From Kitasatospora sp. NA04385 (lineage in GTDB: Bacteria > Actinomycetota > Actinomycetes > Streptomycetales > Streptomycetaceae), in NCBI RefSeq assembly GCF_013364235.1, contig NZ_CP054919.1, positions 3,336,102 through 3,400,101 of the forward strand: 64,000 nucleotides of DNA. The letters run 5' to 3'. The position numbers and the translations under genes were made by a program. This document shows, piece by piece, positions 16,360-26,388 of this stretch. Below the pieces are notes generated by a model, which saw nothing but the letters and a program-made list of their open reading frames with translations, was not told the origin of the DNA and did no database searches. Positions within the stretch are counted from its first letter, which is position 1, and each line of letters begins with the position of its first letter.

Positions 16360-17457
16360 GTGACCGCGCCCGTCCGCGTCTGGCTGAACCGCACCTACGC
16401 CGAGAACGTCTTCTTCATCGACCTGCTGCGGGCCGCACCGCGCCCGGTGCACGTCCTGGCCACCCACGTCGACCCCGACTCCCCCGTCATCGCCGCCGCC
16501 GACCTGGGCGCCCTCGAACCGGACGGGCTGACCGCCGAGGCGTACGTGGAATTCGCGCTGGAATTCTGCGCCCGCCACGACGTGGACGTGTTCCTGCCCC
16601 GCCTGCACCAGTTGGCGATATCGCTGCGCCGCCGCGACTTCGAGGCGCTGGGCACCGCGCTGGTCTGCCCGCCCGCCTCCGCGATATCGCTGTTCGCCAG
16701 CAAGGTCGACGGCTACCGGGCGCTGGACGCGGTCGGGCTGCCCACCCCGCTGTGGCGGCAGGCCGGCACCGCGTCCGAACTGCTCGCCGCCGTCGAGGAG
16801 ATCGAGGCGACCGGCTCGGCCGCCTGCCTGAAGCCGGCCTCCGGCGCGGGCGGCGAGGGCTTCCGCGTCCTCACCCGGGAGCCGTTCAACCTCGGCCGGC
16901 TCGCCGGCTACGTCGACGCGCGGGTCCAACTCGACCAGGTGCTGGGCGCGTTGGAGCGGTCCGCCGCCCCCGCCGAACTGCTGGTGATGCCCTACCTGGA
17001 CGGCCCCGAGGTCTCGGTGGACTGCCTGGCCGAGCAGGACGGCCGGGTGCTGGCCGCGGTCGGCCGCACCAAGCAGGGCCGCCGCCGCGGCTTCACCGTC
17101 GACCCGGCCTACCTGGAACCGGCCCGCCGCCTGGTGGCGGAGTTCGGCGTCGGCCACCTGTCCAACGTGCAGTTCCGGCACGAGCGCGGCACCGGGCGCC
17201 CGGTCGTCCTCGACGTCAACACCCGCCCGTCCGGCGGGCTGCACCAGCTCCGGATGTGCGGGCTCAACCTGCCCGCCGCGGCCCTCGAACTCGCCCTGGG
17301 CGCCCGGCCGTCGCTGCCCGCCGCGGACGAGCTCACGCTCGGCGAGTACACCCTGGTCTCCGCCATCCAGGCGGTGCTGCCCCGGCAGTCCGCGGCGCCC
17401 GCGCTGGAACGCCTCGACGGCGCGGAGCGGCGGCCCGCCGCGACCGTCGCGGTGTAG
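16360..17457 (+). CDS. ATP-grasp domain protein
   Basis: A 365-aa member of the ATP-grasp superfamily (carboxylate-amine/thiol ligases), related to the carbamoyl-phosphate-synthase-like group. The segment [19 protein letters not shown] (about 109-127) is the typical entry into the ATP-grasp fold. [16 protein letters not shown] (about 152-167) forms the glycine-rich ATP loop. [16 protein letters not shown] carries the conserved acidic adenine/metal region, and [20 protein letters not shown] holds the metal-binding Asp-x-Asn. The N-terminal 100 residues form a pre-ATP-grasp domain. The substrate cannot be inferred. GTG at 16360 is supported by an SD-like AGGGAGA. It is convergent with ogt. Confidence 0.8.
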   Translation: MTAPVRVWLNRTYAENVFFIDLLRAAPRPVHVLATHVDPDSPVIAAADLGALEPDGLTAEAYVEFALEFCARHDVDVFLPRLHQLAISLRRRDFEALGTALVCPPASAISLFASKVDGYRALDAVGLPTPLWRQAGTASELLAAVEEIEATGSAACLKPASGAGGEGFRVLTREPFNLGRLAGYVDARVQLDQVLGALERSAAPAELLVMPYLDGPEVSVDCLAEQDGRVLAAVGRTKQGRRRGFTVDPAYLEPARRLVAEFGVGHLSNVQFRHERGTGRPVVLDVNTRPSGGLHQLRMCGLNLPAAALELALGARPSLPAADELTLGEYTLVSAIQAVLPRQSAAPALERLDGAERRPAATVAV

Positions 17458-17470
17458 CCCCCGCCGTTCG

Positions 17471-18004
17471 CTAGGCCGTCGGCCCGGACCAGTCCAGGGT
17501 CGGCGGCAGCACGCCCTCCAGGGTGAGCAGCCAGCGCTTCGTCTCCACCCCGTGCCACGCCCCGCCGAAGCCGCCCAGCCCGTCCGCGGCCACCACCCGG
17601 TGGCAGGGCACCAGCAGCGGCAGCGGGTTCGCCCCCATCATCTGGCCCACCGTCCGGGCCGGCACCCCCGGCTCGGACGGATCGGTGAACACCCCGCTGC
17701 GGGAGGCGAGTTCGCCGTAGGTGACGGTCCGGCCCCAGCCGACGGTCGCCACCAGGCAGCGCAGCACCGCCAGGTGGGGTCCGGTGGCGCCGCTCCAGTC
17801 GATCGGCAGCTCCAACTCCCGCCGCGAGCCGGCGAAGTACTCGCCGACCCGGGCCCGCACCAGGTCGGCCCGCCGCTCGTCGGTGCACTCCGGAACGGGC
17901 GTGTCGCACAGGTAGCTCGCGGCGGCCACCCCCCGGTCGGTCACCGCGAACCGCATCGGGCCGCTGGGCAACGGGGTCGGGACGGTCACCCAGGAGAGCT
18001 GCAT
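17471..18004 (-). CDS. ogt: Methylated-DNA--[protein]-cysteine S-methyltransferase
   Basis: Suicide repair protein that transfers alkyl groups from O6-alkylguanine to its own cysteine. The 177-aa protein has the active site PCHRVV (about residue 138), preceded by [14 protein letters not shown] and followed by [20 protein letters not shown], the family hallmarks. The N-terminal domain is short and poorly conserved. ATG at 18004 (MQLSWVT) is preferred; an in-frame extension to 18052 would run into the repeat element. It converges with the ATP-grasp gene, 13 bp apart. Confidence 0.92.
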   Translation of the reverse strand: MQLSWVTVPTPLPSGPMRFAVTDRGVAAASYLCDTPVPECTDERRADLVRARVGEYFAGSRRELELPIDWSGATGPHLAVLRCLVATVGWGRTVTYGELASRSGVFTDPSEPGVPARTVGQMMGANPLPLLVPCHRVVAADGLGGFGGAWHGVETKRWLLTLEGVLPPTLDWSGPTA

Positions 18005-18030
18005 GCTCCCCACTCTAGGACTTGCAGCAT

Positions 18031-18204
18031 CAGGGGCTCGGGAGAGCGCCATCAGGGGCTCGGGGAACGGCGAGGCCCGGGCTGCCGGCGGTGCACTGCC
18101 GTGGCGCGCATCGGCTTCGGGTTCTGTTCAGGACACGCAGCAGCACGGACCTTCGATGGGCTCCGGCCACCAGCAGCACGGCCCCGCCGTTCCCCGGGCC
18201 CCTG
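18031..18204 (+). repeat. Intergenic repeat element (copy C)
   Basis: A nested left end (CAGGGGCTCGGGAGAGCG at 18031, then CAGGGGCTCGGGGAACGGCG at 18053) is followed by a centre with GTGCACTGCCGTGGCGCGCA and two CAGCAGCACGG sub-repeats. The right end CGCCGTTCCCCGGGCCCCTG mirrors the left. The centre matches the copy at 49253 with only a few substitutions. It lies between two minus-strand genes. Confidence 0.8.
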
Positions 18205-18229
18205 GTTTCGCTTCCGCCGTGCCGGAAGG

Positions 18230-18454
18230 TCAGAGGTGGTCGCGGAGGTGGGCCGCGAGGGTGCGGGACCAGGTGGCGAGTTCGGCGCGGTCGGGGGCCT
18301 CGCCGGAGCCCAGGGCGGCGAGCTGTTCGGTGGAGAGACGGCCGCTCGCGGCCATCGCGGAGAGGCCCGCGAGCAGCGCCGCGAGGCGTTCGGCGTCGCC
18401 GTGGTCGAGCATCACCAGGGTGTCGGTGTGGCCGAGGGTCATGGAACCGGGCAT
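18230..18454 (-). CDS. Small hypothetical protein (74 aa)
   Basis: Unrecognised 74-aa protein, MPGSMTLGHTDTLVMLDHGD then a helical AERLAALLAGLSAMAASGRL and a C-terminal ATWSRTLAAHLRDHL. It is mainly alpha-helical by composition, with no cysteine or membrane segment. A strong GAGGAGG lies 6 nt before ATG 18454, which supports translation. It stands alone between the repeat element and the divergent ClC channel gene. Confidence 0.65.
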   Translation of the reverse strand: MPGSMTLGHTDTLVMLDHGDAERLAALLAGLSAMAASGRLSTEQLAALGSGEAPDRAELATWSRTLAAHLRDHL

Positions 18455-18595
18455 CGCGTCCTCCTCGATCGGTCCTGCGTCCACCGTACGACCGAGGGGG
18501 CGCCGCTCGCCCGTTCGGCCCACCCCGCTGGCCCGGGTGCGGGTCGGCGGCGGACGGTCGGGGCAGGTGTGTCCGCCGGGTGACAGGGAGCGCAG

Positions 18596-19918
18596 ATGCC
18601 AGCAGAGGCCGCCGGTACGTCCCCGTCGCCCGGCCTGCGCGAGCTGCTCCGCAGCCCCGGGTACGGGCGGTTGCTGCTGGTGTCGGCGCTGGTCGGCGTG
18701 CCGGTCTCGCTGGCGGCGTTCGGCTTCGTCAGCCTGGAGCACGAGTTGCAGCACTGGGTGTGGGAGTCGCTGCCCAGGTCCTGGGGCTACGCGCACGCGC
18801 CGTGGTGGTGGCCGCTGCCCGCGCTGGCGCTGGCCGGTCTGCTGCTGGCGCCGATCGTGACCAGGATGCCGGGGCGGGGCGGGCACGTGCCGGTGCTGGG
18901 GCTGGGCGGGCCGCCGACGCTGCCGGTGGAGGTGCCGTCGGTGGTGCTGGCGGCGCTGGCGGCGCTGCCGCTGGGTGCGGTGCTCGGCCCGGAGGCGCCG
19001 CTGATGGCGCTGGGCAGCGGGTTGGCGCTGCTGACGGTGAGCGCGGCGAAGCGGGCGGCCAGCCCGGTGGTCGGGCCGATGCTGGGGGCGGCCGGGTCGA
19101 CGGCGGCGATCGCCACGATCTTCGGGAGTCCGCTGGTGGCGGTGGTGATGATGATCGAGGCGGCGGGCCTGGGCGGGGCGCAGCTGACCATGCTGCTGCT
19201 GCCGTGCCTGCTGGCCTCGGGCGTCGGGGCGCTGGTGTTCACCGGGTTCGGGCACTGGACGGGGCTGTCGATCGGCGCGCTGAGCCTGCCGTCGGTGCCG
19301 CAGGCGCAGCTGCCGGACGTCGGGGACTTCCTGTGGGGGATCCCGCTGGCGGTGGTGATCGCGGTGGTGCTGGTGGCGGGGCAGACGCTGGGGTACCGCT
19401 CGGCCGCGTTCACGGCGCACCGGACGGCGGTGCGCACGGTGCTGTGCGCGGTGCTGGTGGGGGTGTGCATCGCCGGGTACGCGCTGGTGACCGGGCGTTC
19501 GCCGGAGGAGGCGGCGCTGTCGGGGCAGGCCACGCTGGGGCAGCTGGCGGCGGACCCGCAGAGCTGGCCGGTGGGGGCGCTGCTGGCGCTGGTGCTGTTC
19601 AAGGGGCTGGGCTGGGGGGTGGCGCTGGGGTCGCTGCGCGGCGGCCCGATCTTCCCGGCGGTGCTGCTGGGCGCGGCGCTCGGCGTGGCGGCGGGCGGCC
19701 TACCCGGCATGGGGATCGAGTCGGGGCTGGCGGTGGGGCTGGCGGCGAGCAGTGCGGCGGTCACCCGGCTGCCGGTGACCAGCACGGTGCTGGCGACGGC
19801 GCTGCTGGGGAGCCAGGCGCCGGATTCGATGCCGCTGCTGATCGTCGCGGCGGTGGTGGCGTTCCTGACCGCGACGCTCGTGCACCGGGTGGCGGCACCG
19901 GAGCACTCGCTGCGGTAG
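18596..19918 (+). CDS. ClC-family chloride channel/transporter
   Basis: A 440-aa membrane protein with about 10-12 hydrophobic helices. It carries the ClC signatures in divergent form: GPEAPLMALGSGLAL (about 127-141; canonical GREGP is GPEAP), GSTAAIATIFGSPLVAVVMMIE (about 160-181), and SLRGGPIFPAVLLGAALG (about 345-362, canonical GxFxP). No CBS domains follow. The glutamate that gates canonical ClCs is in GPEAP. ATG at 18596 follows GACAGGGAGCGCAG. It may act as a chloride channel or as a Cl-/H+ antiporter in acid or osmotic stress. Confidence 0.88.
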   Translation: MPAEAAGTSPSPGLRELLRSPGYGRLLLVSALVGVPVSLAAFGFVSLEHELQHWVWESLPRSWGYAHAPWWWPLPALALAGLLLAPIVTRMPGRGGHVPVLGLGGPPTLPVEVPSVVLAALAALPLGAVLGPEAPLMALGSGLALLTVSAAKRAASPVVGPMLGAAGSTAAIATIFGSPLVAVVMMIEAAGLGGAQLTMLLLPCLLASGVGALVFTGFGHWTGLSIGALSLPSVPQAQLPDVGDFLWGIPLAVVIAVVLVAGQTLGYRSAAFTAHRTAVRTVLCAVLVGVCIAGYALVTGRSPEEAALSGQATLGQLAADPQSWPVGALLALVLFKGLGWGVALGSLRGGPIFPAVLLGAALGVAAGGLPGMGIESGLAVGLAASSAAVTRLPVTSTVLATALLGSQAPDSMPLLIVAAVVAFLTATLVHRVAAPEHSLR

Positions 19919-19988
19919 CCGGTCAGCGGGCGCGACGGGGCGGGGCGCGGCGGGGCGCGGCGGGGCGCCGGCCGTGGGGCGGGCCGGG

Positions 19989-20069
19989 TCAGGACCAGGC
20001 GATGTCCCGCCGGGTGCGGGGGGCGGTGGCGGTGCGGCGGGCGGTGGCGGTGCGGCGGGCGCTGCTCAT
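19989..20069 (-). CDS. Putative 26-aa Arg/Thr-rich small protein
   Basis: The frame from ATG 20069 gives a 26-aa peptide with an internal duplication (ARRTAT repeated, then APRTRRDIAWS) and no cysteine. AAGGAGA lies 6 nt upstream of the ATG, which is a convincing ribosome-binding site. It is divergent from the SARP regulator at 20234. AfsR-type regulators are known to activate a small neighbouring gene (afsS) with Thr/Arg-rich repeats, but this peptide is much shorter and I do not claim homology. Confidence 0.4.
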   Translation of the reverse strand: MSSARRTATARRTATAPRTRRDIAWS

Positions 20070-20233
20070 GCTCTTCTCCTTGCCGTGCGGCCGGACGGAA
20101 GCGTGGAGTTCCGGCGGAGGGTCCGTGGTGCGACGGGGCCAGCCTGGATCGGGCCGGTAATCGGTCGATAACATCTGCCTAACGTGCACCGATGGGGAGT
20201 CGGGCGGGGCGCACGCGGACAGGGAGCACCACG

Positions 20234-23158
20234 GTGCGCTTCGGCTTGCTCGGAACTCTGACGGCCCACGACGGGACGGCCGACCGCCCGGTCCGCGGCC
20301 CCAAGGCCCGCACCCTGCTCGCCGTCCTGCTGCTGAACGCCGACCGGCCCGTCTCGCTGGACCGCCTGGTCGACGCGCTCTGGGGCGACCGCGCCCCCGC
20401 CACCGCCGAGGCCTCGCTGCGCAACCTGGTCGCCCGGCTGCGCAGGGCGCTCGCCGACGAGGAGGGGACGCGGCTGCGCGCCACCCCCGCCGGCTACCGG
20501 CTCGTGGTGGCGGACGAGGAGCTGGACACCCGGCGGTTCGAGGTGGCCGTCCGGCGGGCCCGCGCCGCGCACGAGGCCGGCGACCTGCCCGCCGTGCTGG
20601 CCGAGACCGCCACCGCGCTCGGCCTGTGGCGCGGCGAACCGCTCGCCGACCTGCCGGAGCCGGCCGGGGCCGGGGCGGCGTGCGAGCAGTGGCGGGAGAG
20701 CCGGCTACAGGCCCTGGAGTGGCGCTTCGACGCCGAGCTGCGCCTGGGCCGCCCGCACGCCCTGGTGCCCGAACTCACCCGGCTGGTCGGCGAGCACCCG
20801 CTCCGCGAGGCCTTCCACGCCCAGCTGATGCGGGCCCTCCAGCAGACCGGCGACCGCGCCCGGGCTCTGGCCGTGCACCAGCGCCTGCGCGCCGCCCTGG
20901 TCGAGGAGCTGGGCGTCGAACCCGGGCCCGCCGTGCGGGAGGCGCACCGGCGGCTGCTGGCCGAACCACCCCCGGCCGGGCCCGTCCCCGGCCCGGATGC
21001 CGCACCCGCCGGGCCCGTGGCGTCCGGCGGGCCGGACGGGCGGCCCCGGCCGTCCCAACTGCCCGCCCCCGCCGCCCACTTCGTCGGCCGCCGGGAGCAG
21101 CTGGGCGTCCTGCGCCGCGCCCTGCTGGACGGCTCGGGGCGGCCCGCCGTCGCGGTGGTCAGCGGCATGGCGGGCGTCGGCAAGTCCGCGCTGGCGGTGC
21201 ACTGCGCCGACGCGCTGCGCGCCGACTTCCCCGACGGGCAGCTGTTCCTGAACCTGCGCGGCGCCACCCCCGGCCTCGCCCCGCTCACCCCGCACGCCGC
21301 GCTCACCGCCCTGCTGCGCGGCCTCGGCACCGCCCCCGGGGCGGTCCCCGCCGACGCCGACAGCGCCGCCGCCCTGCTGCGCACCACCCTCACCGGCACC
21401 CGCACCCTGCTCGTCCTCGACGACGCCGCCGACCCCGCGCAGGTCCGCCCGCTGCTGCCCGCCGAGCCCGGCTGCGCCGTGCTGGTGACCGGCCGCACCC
21501 CCATGCACACCCTGGACCACACCCTGCACCTGCGGCTCGACGCGCTCTCCGAGCGCGACGGCATCGCCCTGGTCGAGCGCACCGCGGGCCGCGCCACGGT
21601 GGACCGGTCCGTGGTGGCCATCGAGCAGGCCGACCTGGCCCGGCTGGTCCGGCTCTGCGGCCGGCTGCCGCTCGCCCTGCGGATCGCCGGCGCCCGCCTC
21701 GCCGCCCGCCGCACCCTCCCCGTCCGCGGCCTGGTCGGCCGGCTGGAGGAGCACGAGGACCGCCTGGACGAGCTCGAACTCGACGACCTGAGCATCCGCC
21801 AGTCGCTCGCCCTGACGTACGACGCGCTGCGCGCCTCCGCCCGCCGCCCGGACCTGCGGGCCGCCGCCGCGCTCGCCGCGATCGGCGCCATCGACCTGCC
21901 CGACTACTCCGCGCCGCTGCTCGCCGCCGTCCTGGGGATCACCCCCGCCCAGGCCGGCGCGGCCCTCGACCGGCTGGTCGAGGTCGCCCTCCTGGACGAG
22001 CCCGGCCCCGACCGGTACGCCCCGCACGACCTGGTCCGCGACTACGCCCGCGAGCTGGTCCCCGACCCCGCCGAACGCACCCGGCACGTCCGGGCCGCGT
22101 TCGGCTGGTACCTGTCGGTCGCGGTCCGGATCGCGCTCGCCCTCGACCCCAAGACCCACCAGCTGCGGCGGCTGCCCCCGGTGGACGGCGCCGACCGGCT
22201 GGACGGGGACGCCGCGCTCGCCCTCGGCGACGCCGAGTTCGGCAACCTGTCCACCCTGGTCGAACGGGTCGCCGCCGAGCCGTGGGCCACCGCCGCCGAG
22301 GTCTCGCTGCCCGTCCGCGCGCTCGCGCCGTACCTGCGGGTGCGGCGGCACTCCGAGTCCTTCCGGCTGAACGAGCTCGTCCACCGGCTGGCCCTGCGCG
22401 ACGACGACCGCACCGCGCTGGCGCACGCGCTCAGCGACATGGCGCACGTGCACTTCGTCACCGGGCAGAACCTCCGGGGCGTCGAACTGATCGACCGGAG
22501 CCTCGCCCTGGTCGACGACCCGGTGCACCGCGGCACGCTGCTGAGCAACCGCGGCCTCCTGCTGTCCCACCTCGGGCGCGTCCAAGAGGCCGTGACCAGC
22601 CTGGAGGAGGCGCTCGACCTCGCCGTCCGGACCGGCGACCTGCGCAGCGAGGCCACCGTGCTCAGCGCGCTCGGCAACCTGGTGGAGGCCGAGGACCCGC
22701 ACCTGGCCATCGCCCACCACCGGCGCAGCGTCGAGGCCGGCCGGCGCTGCGACTTCGGCGACGCGGTCTGCGCGGGCCTGGCCAACATCGGCTTCGCCCA
22801 CCTGCGGCTGGACGACCCCGCCACCGCGCTGGACTACTTCGCCCGGGCCACCGCCCCCTCCCCGTGGGTCGTCCCCTGGCACGTCGCGCTGGAGAACGGG
22901 CGCGGCCAGGCCGAGGCGCTGCGCCGGGTCGGCCGGCCGGCCGAGGCCCTGGAGCTGGTCCGCGGCCTGCTCGAACAGGCCACCGCCCTCCAGGACGCCT
23001 TCGCGGCCGGCACCATCGAGCACACCCACGGCCTGGTCCTGCGCGACCTCGGCCGCCTCGCCGAGGCCCGCACCGCCTGGCGCGCCGCCCTGGAGCGGCT
23101 CGGCGCCTCGGGCCACAAGGCGGTCGCCGAACTGCACGAGCTGCTCGCGGCGGGGTGA
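20234..23158 (+). CDS. AfsR/SARP-family transcriptional regulator (winged helix-BTAD-NB-ARC-TPR)
   Basis: Large regulator (974 aa) of the Streptomyces antibiotic regulatory protein type. Residues 1-95 form an OmpR-like winged helix (RFGLLGTLTAHDGTADRPV, LDRLVDALWGDRAPATAEAS). The bacterial transcriptional activation domain follows (about 96-245, FHAQLMRALQQTGDRARAL, LVEELGVEPGPAVREAHRRL). The NB-ARC ATPase has Walker A GMAGVGKS (about 311-318) and a Walker B LLVLDDA. Several TPR-like repeats occupy about 650-974. GTG at 20234 is chosen because CAGGGAGC lies 6-13 nt upstream and the winged helix starts there. No biosynthetic cluster adjoins it, so its targets may lie elsewhere; a 26-aa ORF is divergent. 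Confidence 0.92.
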   Translation: MRFGLLGTLTAHDGTADRPVRGPKARTLLAVLLLNADRPVSLDRLVDALWGDRAPATAEASLRNLVARLRRALADEEGTRLRATPAGYRLVVADEELDTRRFEVAVRRARAAHEAGDLPAVLAETATALGLWRGEPLADLPEPAGAGAACEQWRESRLQALEWRFDAELRLGRPHALVPELTRLVGEHPLREAFHAQLMRALQQTGDRARALAVHQRLRAALVEELGVEPGPAVREAHRRLLAEPPPAGPVPGPDAAPAGPVASGGPDGRPRPSQLPAPAAHFVGRREQLGVLRRALLDGSGRPAVAVVSGMAGVGKSALAVHCADALRADFPDGQLFLNLRGATPGLAPLTPHAALTALLRGLGTAPGAVPADADSAAALLRTTLTGTRTLLVLDDAADPAQVRPLLPAEPGCAVLVTGRTPMHTLDHTLHLRLDALSERDGIALVERTAGRATVDRSVVAIEQADLARLVRLCGRLPLALRIAGARLAARRTLPVRGLVGRLEEHEDRLDELELDDLSIRQSLALTYDALRASARRPDLRAAAALAAIGAIDLPDYSAPLLAAVLGITPAQAGAALDRLVEVALLDEPGPDRYAPHDLVRDYARELVPDPAERTRHVRAAFGWYLSVAVRIALALDPKTHQLRRLPPVDGADRLDGDAALALGDAEFGNLSTLVERVAAEPWATAAEVSLPVRALAPYLRVRRHSESFRLNELVHRLALRDDDRTALAHALSDMAHVHFVTGQNLRGVELIDRSLALVDDPVHRGTLLSNRGLLLSHLGRVQEAVTSLEEALDLAVRTGDLRSEATVLSALGNLVEAEDPHLAIAHHRRSVEAGRRCDFGDAVCAGLANIGFAHLRLDDPATALDYFARATAPSPWVVPWHVALENGRGQAEALRRVGRPAEALELVRGLLEQATALQDAFAAGTIEHTHGLVLRDLGRLAEARTAWRAALERLGASGHKAVAELHELLAAG

Positions 23159-23241
23159 GCGGCGGCGGTCCGCCGCCGCGGTGTGACGGATCGTCAGGAG
23201 GCGGCGCGTCCGGTGGAGCGGCCCCCGTGGTGCGCCCGTGG

Positions 23242-23315
23242 AGCCCCCTGTCGGGTTCGAACCGACGACCCCCTGTTTACAAGACAGGTGCTCTGGCCAA
23301 CTGAGCTAAGGAGGC
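23242..23315 (-). tRNA. tRNA-Thr (anticodon TGT)
   Basis: Reading the minus strand, a 74-nt cloverleaf starts GCCTCCTTAGCTCAGTTGG. The acceptor arm GCCTCCT pairs with AGGGGGC (one G-T pair), the anticodon arm is CCTGT/ACAGG around loop CTTGTAA (anticodon TGT), and the T arm contains GGTTCGAACCC. The discriminator is T and the CCA end is encoded (23239-23241). Confidence 0.96.
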
Positions 23316-23462
23316 GCGGTGGCCGTCCGCGCGATCCACGGCGGCACCAGTGGGCAGTGTACCGGGCAGGGGCCCGGAGGTGCGGGTGGTTGTGGGGGCG
23401 CGGAGGAGGGTCGTGGAGGAGCGGTGTGACCGGATCGATGCGAACTCGGGGGCGGTGGAGGG

Positions 23463-23492
23463 CTGACAAAACGATGAACTGCCAGGTAGCGT
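23463..23492 (+). promoter_or_regulatory. Probable msiK promoter
   Basis: CTGACA (23463-23468) and TAGCGT (23487-23492) are separated by 18 nt, a plausible -35/-10 pair for the principal sigma factor. The same -10 hexamer is found at the LPMO gene. Confidence 0.5.
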
Positions 23493-23515
23493 CACGGGCA
23501 GCCGTGCTCGACTGC

Positions 23516-23531
23516 CGTGGTCAAGACCAGT
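23516..23531. promoter_or_regulatory. DasR-like operator (dre) upstream of msiK
   Basis: CGTGGTCAAGACCAGT carries the inverted repeat TGGTC/GACCA. The 12-bp core TGGTCAAGACCA differs at one position from the DasR-responsive element core TGGTCTAGACCA. It lies just downstream of the predicted -10, where a bound GntR-type repressor would block initiation. Family knowledge: DasR represses chitin/GlcNAc uptake genes until glucosamine-6-phosphate accumulates. Confidence 0.6.
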
Positions 23532-23604
23532 CGGGAGCGGTGGAAAACATCCACCTTTACTCGGATCGTCCGGCACGTTCCTGCCGGTGAAGGAGCGAAG
23601 CACC

Positions 23605-24702
<1,098 letters not shown>

Positions 24703-24771
24703 CGCCGACCCCGGCCCCGGCTCCGGAGGGGCGCCGCACCTGACGGCGGCGCCCGTCCCACCGCTCTTCAC

Positions 24772-24807
24772 GGAACCCCCTGCCCACGGCGGTCGGCAGG
24801 GGGTTCC
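24772..24807 (+). terminator. Terminator hairpin after msiK
   Basis: GGAACCCCCTGCC (24772-24784) pairs perfectly with GGCAGGGGGTTCC (24795-24807) around a 10-nt loop, about 70 bp after the msiK stop codon. Confidence 0.75.
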
Positions 24808-24920
24808 GGCGTTCCCCGGGGGCGTTCCGTCAACCCGATGGCGGCACAAAACGGGACACCCGTCACCCGATGGTGTAACGCGACGCGCCCGCCCCGCCAC
24901 GCACCGCTACTCTCCTGTGC

Positions 24921-25358
24921 GTGAAACAGCTCGTGCGCCGCATCGCCCAGACCGTTGCCCTCACCCTGCCGGTGATCCTGGTGACCACCGGCACGCTCGC
25001 CGTCACCCGCGTCCCGTGGGCCCCGCCGACCGGGCTGGACCAGCAGGTGGTCGCGGCCTCCAGCGGCGACGGCACCATCGGCCGCAGCTCCGCCGTCCCC
25101 GACACCCAGGGCATGGCCCCGCAGGACGCCCTCCGGGTGGACCTGATGGAGGAGCTGAAGAACCACAACCCCGGCACGGCGCTCGACCTGCTGGAGCGCA
25201 CCATGCGCGAGAAGCCCTCGCTGACCCCGTACTGCAGCCAGCTGGCCGGCGAGCTCGGCCGCGCCGCGGTGCGCAAGTACCAGGGCGACGTGCAGCGGGC
25301 CCGCTCCTTCGCCCGCCCGGTCTGCGACGGCTCGTTCGCCGCCGGCGCGGTCAACTGA
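24921..25358 (+). CDS. Hypothetical exported or membrane-anchored protein
   Basis: A 145-aa protein of unknown function. The N-terminus KQLVRRIAQTVALTLPVIL is a basic region plus a hydrophobic segment, either an uncleaved signal anchor or a signal peptide. The remaining approximately 110 residues are soluble and helical (DALRVDLMEELKNHNPGTAL, PYCSQLAGELGRAAVRKYQG), with two cysteines that could form a disulfide outside the cell. The likely -10 TACTCT (about 24908-24913) lies 7 nt before GTG 24921, so the mRNA is probably leaderless. It is flanked by msiK and a nucleotidyltransferase, all on the plus strand but with a terminator in between. Confidence 0.65.
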   Translation: MKQLVRRIAQTVALTLPVILVTTGTLAVTRVPWAPPTGLDQQVVAASSGDGTIGRSSAVPDTQGMAPQDALRVDLMEELKNHNPGTALDLLERTMREKPSLTPYCSQLAGELGRAAVRKYQGDVQRARSFARPVCDGSFAAGAVN

Positions 25359-25467
25359 CGCTCCCGGCAAGGCCGTTGGCCGGACGGCGGGCACCCGCCC
25401 GCCCCGGTCGGCCGACACGCCGCGCGGGCCCGTCCCGGTCCGGGGCGGGCCCGTTATCGTGGCGCGC

Positions 25468-26217
25468 ATGACAGCAGACACCGGCACCGCCCCGGGCGCC
25501 GCCGCCCCCGCCGTCACCCAGGCGGTGATCCTGGCGGGCGGGCAGGGTTCCCGGCTGCGCCCCTACACCGACGACCGGCCCAAGCCGCTGGTGGAGATCC
25601 CCGGCACCGGCAGGCCGATCATCGGGCACCAGCTGGAGTGGCTGGCCGCCGAGGGCGTCACCGACGTGGTGGTCTCCTGCGGCCACCTGGCCGAGGTGCT
25701 GCGGGACTGGCTGGAGCGGGCCGAACTGCCGCTGCGGACCAGCACCGTGGTCGAGGCCGAACCGCTGGGCCGCGGCGGCGGGCTGCGGTACGCGGCGGCC
25801 TCCCTGCCGCGCCCCGACGAGCCCTGGTACGCCACCAACGGCGACATCTGGACCAGGTTCAGCCTGCGCGAGATGGCCGCCTTCCACCACGAGCGGGCCG
25901 CCGTGGCCACCCTGGCGCTGGCCCGCCCGCGCATCCCGTGGGGCGCGGTGGAGACCGACCGCTTCGGCAACGTGCTGGACTTCATCGAGGCCCCGCCGTC
26001 CCCGTTCCTGATCAACGCGGGCCTGTACGTCTTCGCGCCCGGCTTCCGCGAACTGCTGCCCGAGGTCGGCGACCACGAGCGCACCACCTTCCCGCAGCTC
26101 GCCCGCGACCGGCGGCTGGCCGGGTACCAGCTGCCGCAGGGCTGCTACTGGCGGGCCATCGACACCGCCAAGGACCTCACCGAGGCCGCCAAGGAGCTCG
26201 CCGCGCAGCGGCCCTGA
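25468..26217 (+). CDS. Sugar-phosphate nucleotidyltransferase
   Basis: A 249-aa NTP_transferase domain protein related to glucose-1-phosphate thymidylyl- and mannose-1-phosphate guanylyl-transferases. The nucleotide-binding loop is ILAGGQGSRLRPYTDDRPK (about 22-40), with the catalytic R and the K in RPKPLVEI. YATNGDIWTRF carries the metal-binding Asp, and FLINAGLYVFAP and ERTTFPQLA are family features. The C-terminal left-handed beta-helix of longer relatives is absent. ATG at 25468 is preferred to GTG 25459; no SD is seen. The exact sugar and nucleotide are not deducible. A strong bidirectional terminator follows. Confidence 0.82.
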   Translation: MTADTGTAPGAAAPAVTQAVILAGGQGSRLRPYTDDRPKPLVEIPGTGRPIIGHQLEWLAAEGVTDVVVSCGHLAEVLRDWLERAELPLRTSTVVEAEPLGRGGGLRYAAASLPRPDEPWYATNGDIWTRFSLREMAAFHHERAAVATLALARPRIPWGAVETDRFGNVLDFIEAPPSPFLINAGLYVFAPGFRELLPEVGDHERTTFPQLARDRRLAGYQLPQGCYWRAIDTAKDLTEAAKELAAQRP

Positions 26218-26286
26218 CCACCCCGCCGACACCCACGGCCGCCCGGGACCCCAGGGCCGCCCACGGCGGAAACGCGCGGGCCCGGA

Positions 26287-26343
26287 GAACGCCGCAGGGC
26301 CCCCTCCCGGACTTCTCGTCCAAGAGGGGGCCCTGCGGCGTTC
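26287..26343. terminator. Bidirectional terminator between convergent genes
   Basis: A perfect 20-bp stem: the left arm begins GAACGCCGCAGGG (26287-26306) and is mirrored by the right arm ending CCCTGCGGCGTTC (26324-26343), with a 17-nt loop. It separates the nucleotidyltransferase from the convergent DoxX gene. Confidence 0.85.
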
Positions 26344-26388
26344 CTGCGGCCTCCGGGCGGGCGCCGCGGCCCGTCAGGCGGTGCCCCG

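Noticed and set aside
20626..23304. An 892-aa open frame overlapping the SARP regulator
   Set aside because: Its translation is low-complexity Arg/Pro/Gly; the other frame carries a complete winged helix-BTAD-NB-ARC-TPR protein with an SD.
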